From contig NZ_FRAF01000011.1 in NCBI RefSeq assembly GCF_900142255.1, positions 44,671 to 108,670 on the forward strand: DNA of 64,000 nucleotides. Reading direction: 5' to 3'. Source of the stretch: Alicyclobacillus tolerans (GTDB lineage Bacteria > Bacillota > Bacilli > Alicyclobacillales > Alicyclobacillaceae). A model generated the notes under the pieces. That model was not told the origin of the DNA. It saw only the letters and a program-made list of their open reading frames with translations, and searched no databases. The position numbers and the translations under genes were made by a program. Positions 25,349 to 34,277 of the stretch are shown in pieces; position 1 is the stretch's first letter; the number at the start of each line of letters is the position of its first letter.

Positions 25349-25891
25349 CTAGCTTCCAGAATTCCATTCTTCCGCTAATAAACCATAAACACTGGAATCA
25401 GCCAGTTCGTCGTTTAACTTAACATCTTGACGGAACGTTCCTTCATGCTTAAATCCCAGCCGCTCAGGTATGGCACGGCTCCTTACGTTTTCTTTGATTG
25501 CACGAATTTCGATTCGATTCAGCTTCAGTTCACGAAATGCATAATTAATCATGGCTTTACAACACTTCGTCATAACGCCTTTGCCTTCGTATTCCTTTGA
25601 AATCCAATATCCAATTGAAGCAGATCGGTTTGCCTGAGAAATACGCAACCCTATAGAACCAATCAACTGATTGTCGTACCAAATGCATGTAGGAATTTCG
25701 GTTCCAGCGGCAAAATTACTTAACGAGGCTTGTACAAATGACTTCGTATCCTCCAGAGTTTGGGTTCTTGCAAACATTAAGAATTGTCCAATGTGGTCGC
25801 GGTTTTCGACAATGACACTGTGCAATGCCTCTGCATGCCGCATCTCCGTGATCGCTAAATAAATGTGTTCATCGACTTGGTACTTGAACAT
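25349..25891 (-). CDS. GNAT acetyltransferase, RimJ/RimL type
   Basis: A 180-residue protein with the ribosomal-protein-serine-acetyltransferase layout: an N-terminal DEHIYLAITEMRHAEAL, SASIGYWISKEYEGKGVMTK with the acetyl-CoA pyrophosphate-binding R/Q-x-x-G-x-G/A variant (YEGKGVMT), then NRIEIRAIKENVRSRAIPERLGF. It transfers acetyl from acetyl-CoA to an amine, either a protein N terminus or a small molecule. Confidence 0.85.
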   Translation of the reverse strand: MFKYQVDEHIYLAITEMRHAEALHSVIVENRDHIGQFLMFARTQTLEDTKSFVQASLSNFAAGTEIPTCIWYDNQLIGSIGLRISQANRSASIGYWISKEYEGKGVMTKCCKAMINYAFRELKLNRIEIRAIKENVRSRAIPERLGFKHEGTFRQDVKLNDELADSSVYGLLAEEWNSGS

Positions 25892-26074
25892 TGAATCACC
25901 GCCAATCTGATATTCAAAAATACAGCACTCATAGATTTGTTTTGAATTGACACACTATTGGATGATCCTGTCCGTTAGCGACACTACGGAGTGCCCAACA
26001 CAAACGAATTTTCATGCAAGAACAGTGTCAGGAATTCTGTTCAGTCCTTCCCCAATATCGCAGAGCAGTTATAG

Positions 26075-26443
26075 TCATTCTGGACGTTCTGAACGTTGTA
26101 CTAGCCCCCACACATTTTCAAACGGGTCTTTGACCTGACATACCCAAACCCGATCTACTCCAAAGGTTGGACCACGCAACTTACTACATCCATGAGCTTC
26201 AAAATGAGCAATGGTCTTCAGTATGTCTGATACACGCCAGTATGTAACTTGTCCAGCTACACCCGAAGAGTTTTTTTCATCGCTTGGATGTAAACCGACA
26301 GTTACATTCGCCAATCGAAAAGCACAATACCCTTCGTGGTCAAAATACGGCTCGACTCCAAGCAACTCACCATACCACTGTTTAGCTACTTGAACATCAG
26401 GAACAAAGAAGAGCACCTCGTCGACTCCTAAAATACCGTCCAT
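26075..26443 (-). CDS. VOC superfamily (glyoxalase/bleomycin-resistance-like) protein
   Basis: A 122-residue single-domain protein: VDEVLFFVPDVQVAKQWYGE and LLGVEPYFDHEGYCAFRL, then KTIAHFEAHGC and VKDPFENVWGLV. The DPFENVWGL ending with a preceding metal-type residue is typical of VOC enzymes. Function (dioxygenase, lyase or drug binding) cannot be told. Confidence 0.75.
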   Translation of the reverse strand: MDGILGVDEVLFFVPDVQVAKQWYGELLGVEPYFDHEGYCAFRLANVTVGLHPSDEKNSSGVAGQVTYWRVSDILKTIAHFEAHGCSKLRGPTFGVDRVWVCQVKDPFENVWGLVQRSERPE

Positions 26444-26814
26444 ACAAGCCCTCCTCGTTTCTGCACTTTACTGCTTGTTTGTCCCATGAGAAAAGCGGTG
26501 AACCGCATCAGTATACGGCTAAAGAATCAGATTCAGTTACGTAAAGCCCGCTCGAAGGCTCAACAGCCAACGAGAAGGCAATCCATACCGAGCACAGCCG
26601 AAAAATCTACCAGAGCTTGCACCCTCACAAGTAGCTCTCTCCCTGTCTTGGACAAGGTATTTTTTAGCCGCGGCCAAGCTATGTTAAATTAATTAGCAGT
26701 GACGATTAGTTTTAACAAATATTCAACACGACTAACGACGTTCTTTGTCGTTATGATTTTAATAACTTTCATCGTACAACTTAAAGTGAGCGCCAAAAGG
26801 GTGGTGTGAATTGT
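26444..26814. other. Intergenic region, increasingly A+T rich
   Basis: No gene recognised. From about 26690 the base composition becomes markedly A+T rich, continuing to about 27450. Confidence 0.45.
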
Positions 26815-27179
26815 CGTGAAAAAATTACCAGTGAAAAGTCCTGTATACATCATCATTATGACTGTATTATTCATTGCTTCAGCATATATCAATATAATTC
26901 AATATAAAGAAATTAGATTCTGGAATTGGAAATCAAGGTGTAGGAATAATCACTCAAACAGTTCCTGGACTCCGATATATGGGGATTAAAGGTTCATCCA
27001 CTTTATCAGAAGATTTATTAATTGCTATAAATAATCCGCCTTATACAAAGGGCGAAATGTTTCTCTCTTATTTCTATAGAAATTTCAAAAGTATAAGTTT
27101 AGAACCTCCAAATCACATTAGCATTTCTGAATTTCAAAAGGCAATTAATAACACAATTGATAAAGCACCAAAAAATTGA
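26815..27179 (+). pseudogene. A+T-rich hypothetical exported protein, probably frameshifted
   Basis: GTG 26815 opens a frame beginning with basic residues and one hydrophobic helix (VYIIIMTVLFIASAYINII), a signal-anchor pattern. Around 26915-26930 the coding sense moves to another frame that reads GIGNQGVGIITQTVPGLRYM and continues to 27179. One frameshift would join them to about 120 residues. The A+T content differs from its neighbours, suggesting separate origin. Family not recognised. Confidence 0.35.
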
Positions 27180-27447
27180 GAGTTCATTCGATGTGACATT
27201 TCCAATGCTTATCCATTTGTCATTCGGTGCAATCGCCATGGAGATATAGGTAATGTTGAGACCTGCTTTTTGAGCGGCATTGTAAGATTGCCTTTTCTCG
27301 CTAAACGGAATAATTCGTCAATACTAAATTCTTTGTATTTCTAGCTTCGATATACTTGGTGTTAGGGAAGTTCACTTCAATGGCAATCGCATTGTTTGAA
27401 TTTACATTAGGAATTGAATGACATAAAATTTTGCATTCTAAATTGCT
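27180..27447. other. Degenerate region between small genes
   Basis: On the minus strand short stretches look coding in different frames (AIAIEVNFPNTKYIEA, and NAAQKAGLNITYISMAIAPN), as expected of a decayed gene, but no complete frame remains. Confidence 0.3.
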
Positions 27448-27912
27448 CTAATATTCCCCTTTAATAATAAAAAATGTTCCACGAATAGTCCCAGCCAATT
27501 TAGACTTCTGTCTGGCAAACTTAAACTTTCCTTCCAACTCCTTCGGTACTTCCATCCCGTCAGAAAGCTTAAGACCAACCGCTCGCTTCTTCGGATCATC
27601 CACCGTATACATAACATTAACCTCAAGACCATCTTCATAAAAGACATAAGACCATCTGATATTTTCTACTTGAAAATGCGATGTTTCTAAAGGTTTGGCC
27701 GCAAACTCAAGATCGCGTTCTTCTTTCAAGATTCGATTTATATAATCAAGAGTATCCTGACTTTCATGAACTGGTACAACTGTAAATTTATGATTGTATT
27801 TATTCATAAAATAGCGAGCTTCATGAGCACGTAACCCTGCAAGTGCTTCTGCGACAGGTGAAGACTCTAAACCAACTGTAGACACATTTTCAAAATCAAC
27901 AACATAGGACAT
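27448..27912 (-). CDS. Conserved-looking hypothetical protein
   Basis: About 154 residues, soluble, mixed alpha/beta composition with many charged residues, ending in GTFFIIKGEY. No signal peptide or membrane segment and no family recognised. ATG 27912 has AGGAG eight bases upstream; the ATG six bases earlier is too near. The segment NVMYTVDDPKKRAVGLKL suggests an ordered domain. Stands alone. Confidence 0.6.
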   Translation of the reverse strand: MSYVVDFENVSTVGLESSPVAEALAGLRAHEARYFMNKYNHKFTVVPVHESQDTLDYINRILKEERDLEFAAKPLETSHFQVENIRWSYVFYEDGLEVNVMYTVDDPKKRAVGLKLSDGMEVPKELEGKFKFARQKSKLAGTIRGTFFIIKGEY

Positions 27913-27991
27913 TTCCATGGCTCCTTTTATTTAACTGTACCACAGCTTGCATATGAAGATATCACTTAAGACTTCAATTGATGATATTGTT

Positions 27992-28138
27992 CTACCAATC
28001 TTTCATGTTTTCCACAAGAATTCGTCCATCCCTACTTTGCGCCTCGCGGTCCTTGTTCATTTCCAATACCAGTTGGTTCGAGATGAGGGTTAACTTTTGG
28101 ACGATCCCGTTTTTTTACAGATTTTCGAGTTGGAGATA
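27992..28138 (-). other. Possible small gene remnant after the lyase gene
   Basis: A frame ending with TAG at 27992-27994 reads KNGIVQKLTLISNQLVLEMN and then KDREAQSRDGRILVENMKDW, which looks coding, but a TAA precedes it and there is no clear start codon. Confidence 0.3.
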
Positions 28139-29068
28139 TTACTCGTTGTCTGACAACATTGAAGGGTCTAAAATCGTTTTGGCGATTTGCTCATCGAGTT
28201 CCTCGTAATCAAAATAGCCAATGGTTTCGTACAGTTCCTCTCGCGATTGCATCGAGGAGAGGAACGACTTCTGCGTACCTTCCTGGAAAATGGCCTCAAA
28301 TACCCGCTCAATAGCTTTCGCAGCCACGCGCACGCTCGTCACTGGGTAAATCACCATGCGATATCCCCATGATTCGAATTGAGCCGCGCTGTAGTAGGGC
28401 GTCTTGCCAAATTCAGTCATATTTGCTAGCAATGGAACGGGAACACGTTCCGCAACATACCGAAATTCTTGCTCGCTCGTCAAGGCCTCGGGAAACACTG
28501 CATCCGCACCAGCCTCAATATACAGATTAACGCGATGAATCAAGGCATCTAGACCTTCCACACTTTTGGCGTCGGATCTCGCCACTACCACTAGACCCGG
28601 CGCTACCCTCTTCAACATTCGAATTTTTTCGACCATCTCTGAAGCTTCGACAAGCTTCTTGCCATTCAAATGTCCACATTTCTTTGGCATCAACTGATCT
28701 TCAATTTGGATCGCGGCCACACGAGCTTCTACCATTTCCTTGGCTGTTCGGGCGACATTCAGAACGCCGCCGTAGCCCATATCGATATCCACCAGTACCG
28801 GAAGACCTGAAGCACGGACGAGATCAGCCGCGCGTTCGGCCACTTCATTGGAGTAGACCAGCCCCAGGTCCGGCAAGCTACGGCTAGCAGTGTAAGCTGC
28901 GCCAGACAAGTACAACGCTTCAAAACCTGCACGCTTGGCCAGGCGCGCTGTTAACCCATCGTGGGCTCCTGGTATTTTAAGAATGTTCGATTGTTGAATA
29001 CGCATCAAAAACTGCTTCGCCAGTTCCGCCTGACTTGGTTGTTCTTCCACCAGCCATGCCACGCGCAT
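28139..29068 (-). CDS. prpB: Methylisocitrate lyase / PEP mutase family protein
   Basis: A 309-residue member of the isocitrate lyase superfamily. KIPGAHDGLTARLAKRAGF, VDIDMGYG (metal-binding Asp94 and Asp96) and MPKKCGH (129-133, catalytic Cys131) are all present. 2-Methylisocitrate lyase splits methylisocitrate to pyruvate and succinate in propionate breakdown. No prpC or prpD is nearby, so a related lyase activity such as oxaloacetate-type or phosphonate-type chemistry cannot be excluded, though KKCGH favours a lyase. ATG 29068 is preceded by GGAGAGGGGG; the frame also extends 15 codons upstream. Confidence 0.8.
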   Translation of the reverse strand: MRVAWLVEEQPSQAELAKQFLMRIQQSNILKIPGAHDGLTARLAKRAGFEALYLSGAAYTASRSLPDLGLVYSNEVAERAADLVRASGLPVLVDIDMGYGGVLNVARTAKEMVEARVAAIQIEDQLMPKKCGHLNGKKLVEASEMVEKIRMLKRVAPGLVVVARSDAKSVEGLDALIHRVNLYIEAGADAVFPEALTSEQEFRYVAERVPVPLLANMTEFGKTPYYSAAQFESWGYRMVIYPVTSVRVAAKAIERVFEAIFQEGTQKSFLSSMQSREELYETIGYFDYEELDEQIAKTILDPSMLSDNE

Positions 29069-29321
29069 GTCCCCCTCTCCGATGACAAAAATCCCTGCGT
29101 TCAGTTTCAACATCTCAAAGTTTTAGGCTTGGGATGGGTCGCTTCTGTTTTTTTCTCTTCAATGAGCTTTTTTCGTTAAGTGAACGCTACTTACCCAAGA
29201 GAAAATTGTACAGATGTGAAAAAGCCATGAATATCTCGCAAAGTATGTCCTATGAAGTCGAATTAAGTCTACAAAACATGTTGACCGTCCGTCATTTTCC
29301 CTATAGAATTTGTTCTGCAAG
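29069..29321. other. Intergenic region before the riboswitch
   Basis: It holds the divergent promoters of the lyase gene and the riboswitch transcript; I do not see unambiguous promoter elements. Confidence 0.3.
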
Positions 29322-29390
29322 CCTCGTATAACGCTAGTAATAAGGTCTGGCGGTTTCTACCAAGCAACCATAAATTGCTTGACTACGGGG
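29322..29390 (+). ncRNA. Purine riboswitch aptamer, guanine type
   Basis: P1 pairs CCTCGTA (29322-29328) with TACGGGG (29384-29390). P2 pairs CGCTAG with CTGGCG. The conserved core GGTTTCTACC is followed by P3 (AAGCAA with TTGCTT) around loop CCATAAA and then GACTAC. The position that selects the base by Watson-Crick pairing is C (29383), indicating guanine or hypoxanthine rather than adenine. It lies upstream of an NCS1 permease gene. Confidence 0.9.
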
Positions 29391-29418
29391 AAAGTGGACG
29401 ACATCTACTAAAAACAGT

Positions 29419-29474
29419 ACAGACAGGTTTTTCATTCCTATTTCTATAGAAATCAGCCTGTCTGTTTGTTTTTC
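29419..29474 (+). terminator. Riboswitch expression-platform terminator
   Basis: ACAGACAGG (29419-29427) pairs with CCTGTCTGT (29457-29465) and is followed by TTGTTTTTC. Confidence 0.75.
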
Positions 29475-29482
29475 TTAGTTTT

Positions 29483-29535
29483 AGCCCGCTTTTTCTCCGC
29501 AGTCAGACAAGACTGGTTGGGAGAAAAGGCGGGCT
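29483..29535 (+). terminator. Second hairpin between riboswitch and permease gene
   Basis: A 16-bp stem (AGCCCGC arm at 29483, GCGGGCT arm ending 29535, one G-T pair) is followed by ATGCTTTTAT. The tail is weak for a terminator. Confidence 0.5.
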
Positions 29536-29587
29536 ATGCTTTTATGCCATCATACCATCTTTGCATAAAATTCTGGGGGGAAGAACT

Positions 29588-31057
29588 GTGAGTCAGCAGA
29601 CAACCACGCTCGTCCATAGACAAGCGGCGGAAGACACAGCGTTTCGAGTTGAAACGCTCGGTACTGAAATTGTTCCTGCGAGTCAACGGCATGGAAAGCC
29701 TCGCGAACTGTTCTTTGTCTGGTTTGCAGCCGTATTGACTTATACGGGCGTAACCATTGGTCAATTGTTTACCAGTCTTGGTTTAAATGTCTGGGAAAGT
29801 TTTCTGGCTGCCATCATTTGTTCTATATCATTTGCTTTACTAGGTTACGCTTCTTGCGCTGGCCCAAAAGGTGGTACAGTGACCTTAACGCTCTCCAAAG
29901 CATCGTTTGGTGTTCTTGGCAATAAAGTTCCTGCCCTTTTCAGCTGGCTTTCTGCTGTGGGCTGGGAAGCTGTAACCATGGTTTTGACGGTTTATGCAAT
30001 GTTAAGTCTCGCTGGATACATTGGACTTCCCTCCAGCGGTATTGGTCCAACAATTGTTGCCCTAATTCTAACCTTGATTCTCACTTACTCCGTGCCCGTG
30101 CTCGGTCATGCTACAGTGATTACCATGCAACGCATTCTTTCATATATCCTTGCCGCATGCACCATCATTCTTATTTTTGCCATTTTACCTAAAGTACACT
30201 GGGGATTCAGTGTTCCCGTTAAAGATATGGCTGCACATGGCTCATGGCCCACATTTCTGATGGCTCTCTCGATTGGTCTTATCAGTACTTTCTATGGATG
30301 GGTCAATTTCGCTGCCGACTATTCACGTTATCTTCCCGCCCAAACCTCGGCTGGTAAAATTGTTTCTGCCACGTTTTGGGGCGGCGGTATTGCTTCACTA
30401 ATTATGATGGGGGTCGGCATTTTATTAGGTACTTTTGTCAATCCTCAAGCTTTTGCCAGCAACCCTGTAGGAGCGATTGCTCATGCTGTTCCCGCTTGGG
30501 CAGCTATTCCCTTTCTCATTGTTGTCGTGCTTGGCGATATTGCCGCTAATTACTTAAACGCCTACAGCTCTGGTATGAGTTTTCTTTCTCTCGGAGTTCC
30601 TATGAAAAGATACGGCGCAGTTTTGTTAGATGGCGCACTTTGTACATTGATTGCCATCTATCCACTGTTCATCTCGCCACAATTCATGAATTTCTTTTCC
30701 AATTTCTTGTCACTCAACATTATCGTCATTGGTCCCTGGGCAACCATCTTCCTGCTCCATCATTTCTTGATTCGCGGACGTTACTCCGAAAACGGACTCG
30801 CTTCCAATCAACCGCATTCCGACTATTGGTATCAGGGAGGAATTCACTGGGAGGCCATTGTCTCGTTTATCATTGGTATTGTTGCGACGATTCTCTGCGT
30901 CAACAGCCAACTTTATGTCAGCCCACTCAGCAATCAACTGTTTGGTGGAGCAGACTTGAGCGCTTACGCAGCTCCGATTGTGACAGGTATGGTTTACTAT
31001 TTACTCGCTTCCCGTAAAATACGTAAGCAAGCAAATCTCTTGAAATCAGCCGCTTAA
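29588..31057 (+). CDS. NCS1 family nucleobase permease
   Basis: A 489-residue integral membrane protein with about 12 helices, of the purine/cytosine permease (CodB-like) family. Visible family features: GLNVWESFLAAIICSISFAL, LGYASCAGPKGG, LSKASFG, FYGWVNFAADYSRYLP and GDIAANYLNAYSSGM. The guanine-type riboswitch upstream indicates import of a purine base, turned off when guanine is plentiful. The start is GTG 29588, seven bases after GGGGGG; an ATG at 29561 lies before that site. A clear terminator follows the gene. Confidence 0.92.
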   Translation: MSQQTTTLVHRQAAEDTAFRVETLGTEIVPASQRHGKPRELFFVWFAAVLTYTGVTIGQLFTSLGLNVWESFLAAIICSISFALLGYASCAGPKGGTVTLTLSKASFGVLGNKVPALFSWLSAVGWEAVTMVLTVYAMLSLAGYIGLPSSGIGPTIVALILTLILTYSVPVLGHATVITMQRILSYILAACTIILIFAILPKVHWGFSVPVKDMAAHGSWPTFLMALSIGLISTFYGWVNFAADYSRYLPAQTSAGKIVSATFWGGGIASLIMMGVGILLGTFVNPQAFASNPVGAIAHAVPAWAAIPFLIVVVLGDIAANYLNAYSSGMSFLSLGVPMKRYGAVLLDGALCTLIAIYPLFISPQFMNFFSNFLSLNIIVIGPWATIFLLHHFLIRGRYSENGLASNQPHSDYWYQGGIHWEAIVSFIIGIVATILCVNSQLYVSPLSNQLFGGADLSAYAAPIVTGMVYYLLASRKIRKQANLLKSAA

Positions 31058-31114
31058 ACGACTTTCTCATCAAAATATACCCATACAAGCAGGTTGAAAC
31101 TTTGTTATACTGAC

Positions 31115-31146
31115 AAGGATGTCCACACAACTGGGCATCCTTTCTC
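31115..31146 (+). terminator. Terminator after the permease gene
   Basis: AAGGATGTCC pairs with GGGCATCCTT, then TCTCT. Confidence 0.65.
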
Positions 31147-31164
31147 TATTATCGAGCAGAGAGC

Positions 31165-31929
31165 GTGATATTCATTCATCGTCAAATCAACATCAAATTA
31201 CATGAATTGGAGATTTCTTGCTTGTGGATGACCAAAGCCAATGCCAAACGTATCACCTTGCGATTCCATACAGATGGTCAATTACTCGCAATTTCTCACC
31301 CGTCTGTATCTCAATCGGTTGTGGAAGAAGTTATCCGTAAACAAGCCAATTGGATTCAGAAAACCCGCTCTCATCTGCTTTCTGAACGAGATCGGACTTA
31401 TTATCGACTGCAAAGCGGTGAACAAATCCAAGTTTGTGGTAAAAATTATAAATTTATAGTACAACCGAGCCATCAGGACGATCCGCTCCGACTCAAGGTA
31501 GATAAAGATGAACATCTGACATTTTTTATCCCTGAACATACACAACCTGAAGAATTAGCGGAAAGCGCCCGCCAATTGCTGATTCAATGGCTTCGCAAAA
31601 AGGGAAGTTCATGGTCAACAATGCGTGCTGAGATTTGGGAGTCTCGAATGAATGTTAAGTCTACGCAGATTCGAGTGAAAGAGCAGAAAACAAGATGGGG
31701 TAGCTGTTCTAGTCAAGGAAATATCAATCTCAATTGGAGAATATTTCTTGCCCCTCTAGATGTCATTGATTATGTCCTTGTTCATGAACTGGCGCATTTA
31801 TTGGAAATGAATCATTCGGACGCTTTTTGGCGCATTGTAAAATCCCATCTGCCTCACTATCAGGAATGTATCCAATGGTTAAATCATCATGGTCGTAGTC
31901 TTGATGTGCAATTGATAGTGAAATCATGA
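31165..31929 (+). CDS. YgjP-like M48 family metalloprotease
   Basis: A 254-residue protein. The zinc site HELAHLLEMNHSDAFW carries HExxH with the downstream conserved NHS; before it is KTRWGSCSSQGNINLNW, the invariant block of this family. These are soluble metal-dependent peptidases of poorly known role. Start GTG 31165. The gene runs in line with trmB (45-base gap). Confidence 0.85.
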   Translation: MIFIHRQINIKLHELEISCLWMTKANAKRITLRFHTDGQLLAISHPSVSQSVVEEVIRKQANWIQKTRSHLLSERDRTYYRLQSGEQIQVCGKNYKFIVQPSHQDDPLRLKVDKDEHLTFFIPEHTQPEELAESARQLLIQWLRKKGSSWSTMRAEIWESRMNVKSTQIRVKEQKTRWGSCSSQGNINLNWRIFLAPLDVIDYVLVHELAHLLEMNHSDAFWRIVKSHLPHYQECIQWLNHHGRSLDVQLIVKS

Positions 31930-31974
31930 CATTTTCTGATTATTGAACGATTGAGGAAAAGGAGCTTTGGCAAC

Positions 31975-32643
31975 GTGCGTATACGCCGTCAATACCGCTT
32001 ACCCCTATATCAGCAGAGAGCAGGAAATTATTTATGGAACTCGGCAGAGTCTTTGTTGAACGATACTGATTTTTGGTTACCTGAGAAGCAGGTTTGTATG
32101 GAAGTTGGATGCGGCCGTGGCGCTTTTCTTTGCCAACTCGCCAGTCAATTCCCAGATATTCATTTTTTAGGTGTTGACATTGAACCGTATCTCACCGCAT
32201 TCACCGCAACCCGAGCCCGTGAAGCGGGACTTAAAAATATACGTACACTGTCAGCTGATATATCTACTTTAATGGAACATCTTCCAAGACACCGACTAAC
32301 GCGAATTTATTTGAATTTCTCTGATCCCTGGCCACACCGCAGACATGAGAAACGCCGATTGACACATCCGCGTTTTATCCAACTTTATGAACGTTGGCTG
32401 AATAAGGATGGTGCTCTGGAACAAAAGACGGATAATGGTCCATTTTTTGCATGGTCGATTCAACAGTTTCAAAAGGTTGGCTGGAGCGTTTGCGAGATAG
32501 AACACCATGTGGGTGAAAATGGATTGTCCACAGAAACATGCTCTTATAGTGGGAAATATATACAGACTGACTTTGAAGCACGCTTTCGTCAGGAAGGTTT
32601 GACCATTCATTATTTATTGGCGATCCCTCCCAAAACTTTATGA
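31975..32643 (+). CDS. trmB: tRNA (guanine-N7-)-methyltransferase
   Basis: About 222 residues. EVGCGRGAFLCQLA binds S-adenosylmethionine, GVDIEPY is motif II, and LNFSDPWPHRRHEKRRLTHP is the hallmark of TrmB, which makes m7G46 in tRNA variable loops. ETCSYSGKYIQTDFEARF replaces the usual T-x-Y-E-x(R/K)F end. The frame is open from TTG 31951, but AAAAGGAG sits ten bases before GTG 31975, and family members start with MR(L/I)R, as here. Confidence 0.9.
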   Translation: MRIRRQYRLPLYQQRAGNYLWNSAESLLNDTDFWLPEKQVCMEVGCGRGAFLCQLASQFPDIHFLGVDIEPYLTAFTATRAREAGLKNIRTLSADISTLMEHLPRHRLTRIYLNFSDPWPHRRHEKRRLTHPRFIQLYERWLNKDGALEQKTDNGPFFAWSIQQFQKVGWSVCEIEHHVGENGLSTETCSYSGKYIQTDFEARFRQEGLTIHYLLAIPPKTL

Positions 32644-32695
32644 ATTTATGAATTATCTGGGATTTAAGGATTTTAAACAAAGAAAGGATATGTGT

Positions 32696-33463
32696 ATGTT
32701 ATCGTTTATGAAAACTGCTCTATTTCAAAATATACCTAATTTAGATGAGGGGTTTTTTGCAACTCATCTGTTTCCTATGCAAATCGACAAACAAGAAATC
32801 CTTTTTCTTCAGGGTGATGAAGGCCATCATCTCTACGTATTGGAAAGTGGATCACTCGAAATATACGTTGAACATGAGCAACGGCGTTTGGTTTTAGGCC
32901 ACCAATTTGCAGGAGAAGTGGTTGGTGAATTGGAACTCGTACACCCTGACCACCATCGCACAGCATCTGTACGCGCACTGGAGCCTTGCTTTTTATGGCG
33001 AATCAGCCGCGAAAGTTTTTTAACGATTGTGCACGCTTATCCAGAGATACTTTTGCGAATTGCCCGAATGCTTGCCGAACGTTTACAACAGGCCGATCGT
33101 AAACTGAGTTACTTTGCCTTCTTGGATGCCCGTTTGCGAATTGCCAATCTTTTGCTGGACATGGAAAAGAATTTTGGCGTTAAAAATTCTGCGGACGGAA
33201 GTACGCATATTGCTTGGCGAACCTCACAACAACGAATGGCAGAAATGATTGGCTTAAACCGTGAATCTGTTTCTCGCACGCTGACAGAATTCGTTCGTCT
33301 AGGTTGGATTAAATTGGATGGCAGGACTGTGATCATCCAGAACCAAGAGGAGTTGGAACGTCTCGTGAGCCAATCTATGCTCATCGCTAAAGGACGGCTT
33401 TGGCACACGGATATGGCACAGTTAATGTTCACAGACGACAAAGAGAACGACAGACTAGAATGA
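32696..33463 (+). CDS. Crp/Fnr family transcriptional regulator
   Basis: About 255 residues. The N-terminal cyclic-nucleotide-binding-like beta roll has ILFLQGDEGHHLYVLESGSL and GEVVGELEL; the C-terminal winged helix has RTSQQRMAEMIGLNRESVSR. There are no clustered cysteines, so it is not an oxygen-sensing Fnr with an iron-sulphur cluster. The effector is unknown. Start ATG 32696, seven bases after AAAGGA; other ATGs lie at 32690 and upstream. Confidence 0.88.
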   Translation: MLSFMKTALFQNIPNLDEGFFATHLFPMQIDKQEILFLQGDEGHHLYVLESGSLEIYVEHEQRRLVLGHQFAGEVVGELELVHPDHHRTASVRALEPCFLWRISRESFLTIVHAYPEILLRIARMLAERLQQADRKLSYFAFLDARLRIANLLLDMEKNFGVKNSADGSTHIAWRTSQQRMAEMIGLNRESVSRTLTEFVRLGWIKLDGRTVIIQNQEELERLVSQSMLIAKGRLWHTDMAQLMFTDDKENDRLE

Positions 33464-33466
33464 ACT

Positions 33467-33625
33467 CTACTTAGCGATAGTTGCTCTCTTTTCTGATGAA
33501 TGGCCTTCATTTATTTCGTTATTGACGGGTTTTGTAAAAAAGAAGGTGAATCCTCCCACAAGTACGCCAATAGCAAATATTGCACCTTTGCGGGGAAGAA
33601 ATCCGTTACCGCCAGATGATTTCAT
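33467..33625 (-). CDS. Small membrane protein of 52 residues
   Basis: The protein has one hydrophobic helix (GAIFAIGVLVGGFTFFF, about residues 14-30) with a basic Gly-rich start and a charged tail ending RATIAK. Its ATG comes three bases after the stop of the neighbouring 150-residue gene, so the two are probably translated together. Family not recognised; similar short glycine-rich anchors occur in YtxH-like proteins. Confidence 0.6.
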   Translation of the reverse strand: MKSSGGNGFLPRKGAIFAIGVLVGGFTFFFTKPVNNEINEGHSSEKRATIAK

Positions 33626-33628
33626 AGT

Positions 33629-34081
33629 TTAACGTCTCCCACCGTTTTGATTCAGATAATACTTCAGCAAAATATCCTGATAATCATGAAAAAATTCTTG
33701 AGTCTCAGGCAAATAAACACCCATGCGAATTCCTCCGAACAATGGACCACTGACAACCACTGAAAATCTCCCGGACGTTATATAAGTGCCGATGACCTGC
33801 AATTCATCTAAAATCAGTAAAAAAGCTGTAATGACATTCATGCCATACATCCATTGATTAGCTTCTTCTGTTACACCAAACATTTGATACCCTGTAACAG
33901 GTCCAGATAAAGACAGAGAAAAGGCGCCTGAAGACAAAAAGACCCCAGATATTTTCAATTGTTCTGTAAGCAAAAAAGCTGCTGTTAATAGTCCTAATCC
34001 ACGATAAAGCGCTTCGATTGCGGCTGTCCCTTGCCCCCCACTCCCACTTTTCATACTCTCCACCATCCCAGCTATTCGCAT
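33629..34081 (-). CDS. Hypothetical protein with an internal duplication
   Basis: 150 residues. Residues 31-69 and 83-121 are two copies of one 39-residue unit: each has TAFLL or TAAFLL, an acidic residue, LQ/LK, SG, and FSLSLSGP versus FSVVVSGP, ending in a glycine-rich FG/MG. The units start with a helix-like stretch and continue as beta strands. No family recognised. It is followed by a 52-residue membrane protein gene. An alternative start is ATG 34054, preceded by GGAG. Confidence 0.6.
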   Translation of the reverse strand: MRIAGMVESMKSGSGGQGTAAIEALYRGLGLLTAAFLLTEQLKISGVFLSSGAFSLSLSGPVTGYQMFGVTEEANQWMYGMNVITAFLLILDELQVIGTYITSGRFSVVVSGPLFGGIRMGVYLPETQEFFHDYQDILLKYYLNQNGGRR

Positions 34082-34171
34082 TACCTTATGTCATCAGCAT
34101 AAGTTACGGCACAGCAGCAGCCAAGATGTTTACCATTAAAATGAAAGGAATTTTTTTATAGAAAATGAATG

Positions 34172-34208
34172 AAAAAAGCCCTTCTCGCAAATCATTGGCG
34201 AAAAGGGC
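34172..34208 (-). terminator. Terminator of the S53 protease gene
   Basis: On the minus strand GCCCTTTTCGC pairs with GCGAGAAGGGC, followed by TTTTTTC. Confidence 0.85.
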
Positions 34209-34277
34209 AAACTTGCTTACTTTTTGTCTTTCAGAAAATCCCTTGAGTAAGTGATAGAATCCTTTTAGGACTTATGC

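Noticed and set aside
16704..27450. Integron-type gene cassette array
   Set aside because: Small single-gene units in one direction suggested it, but there are no repeated attC-like sites between genes and no integron integrase; only two gaps share similarity.
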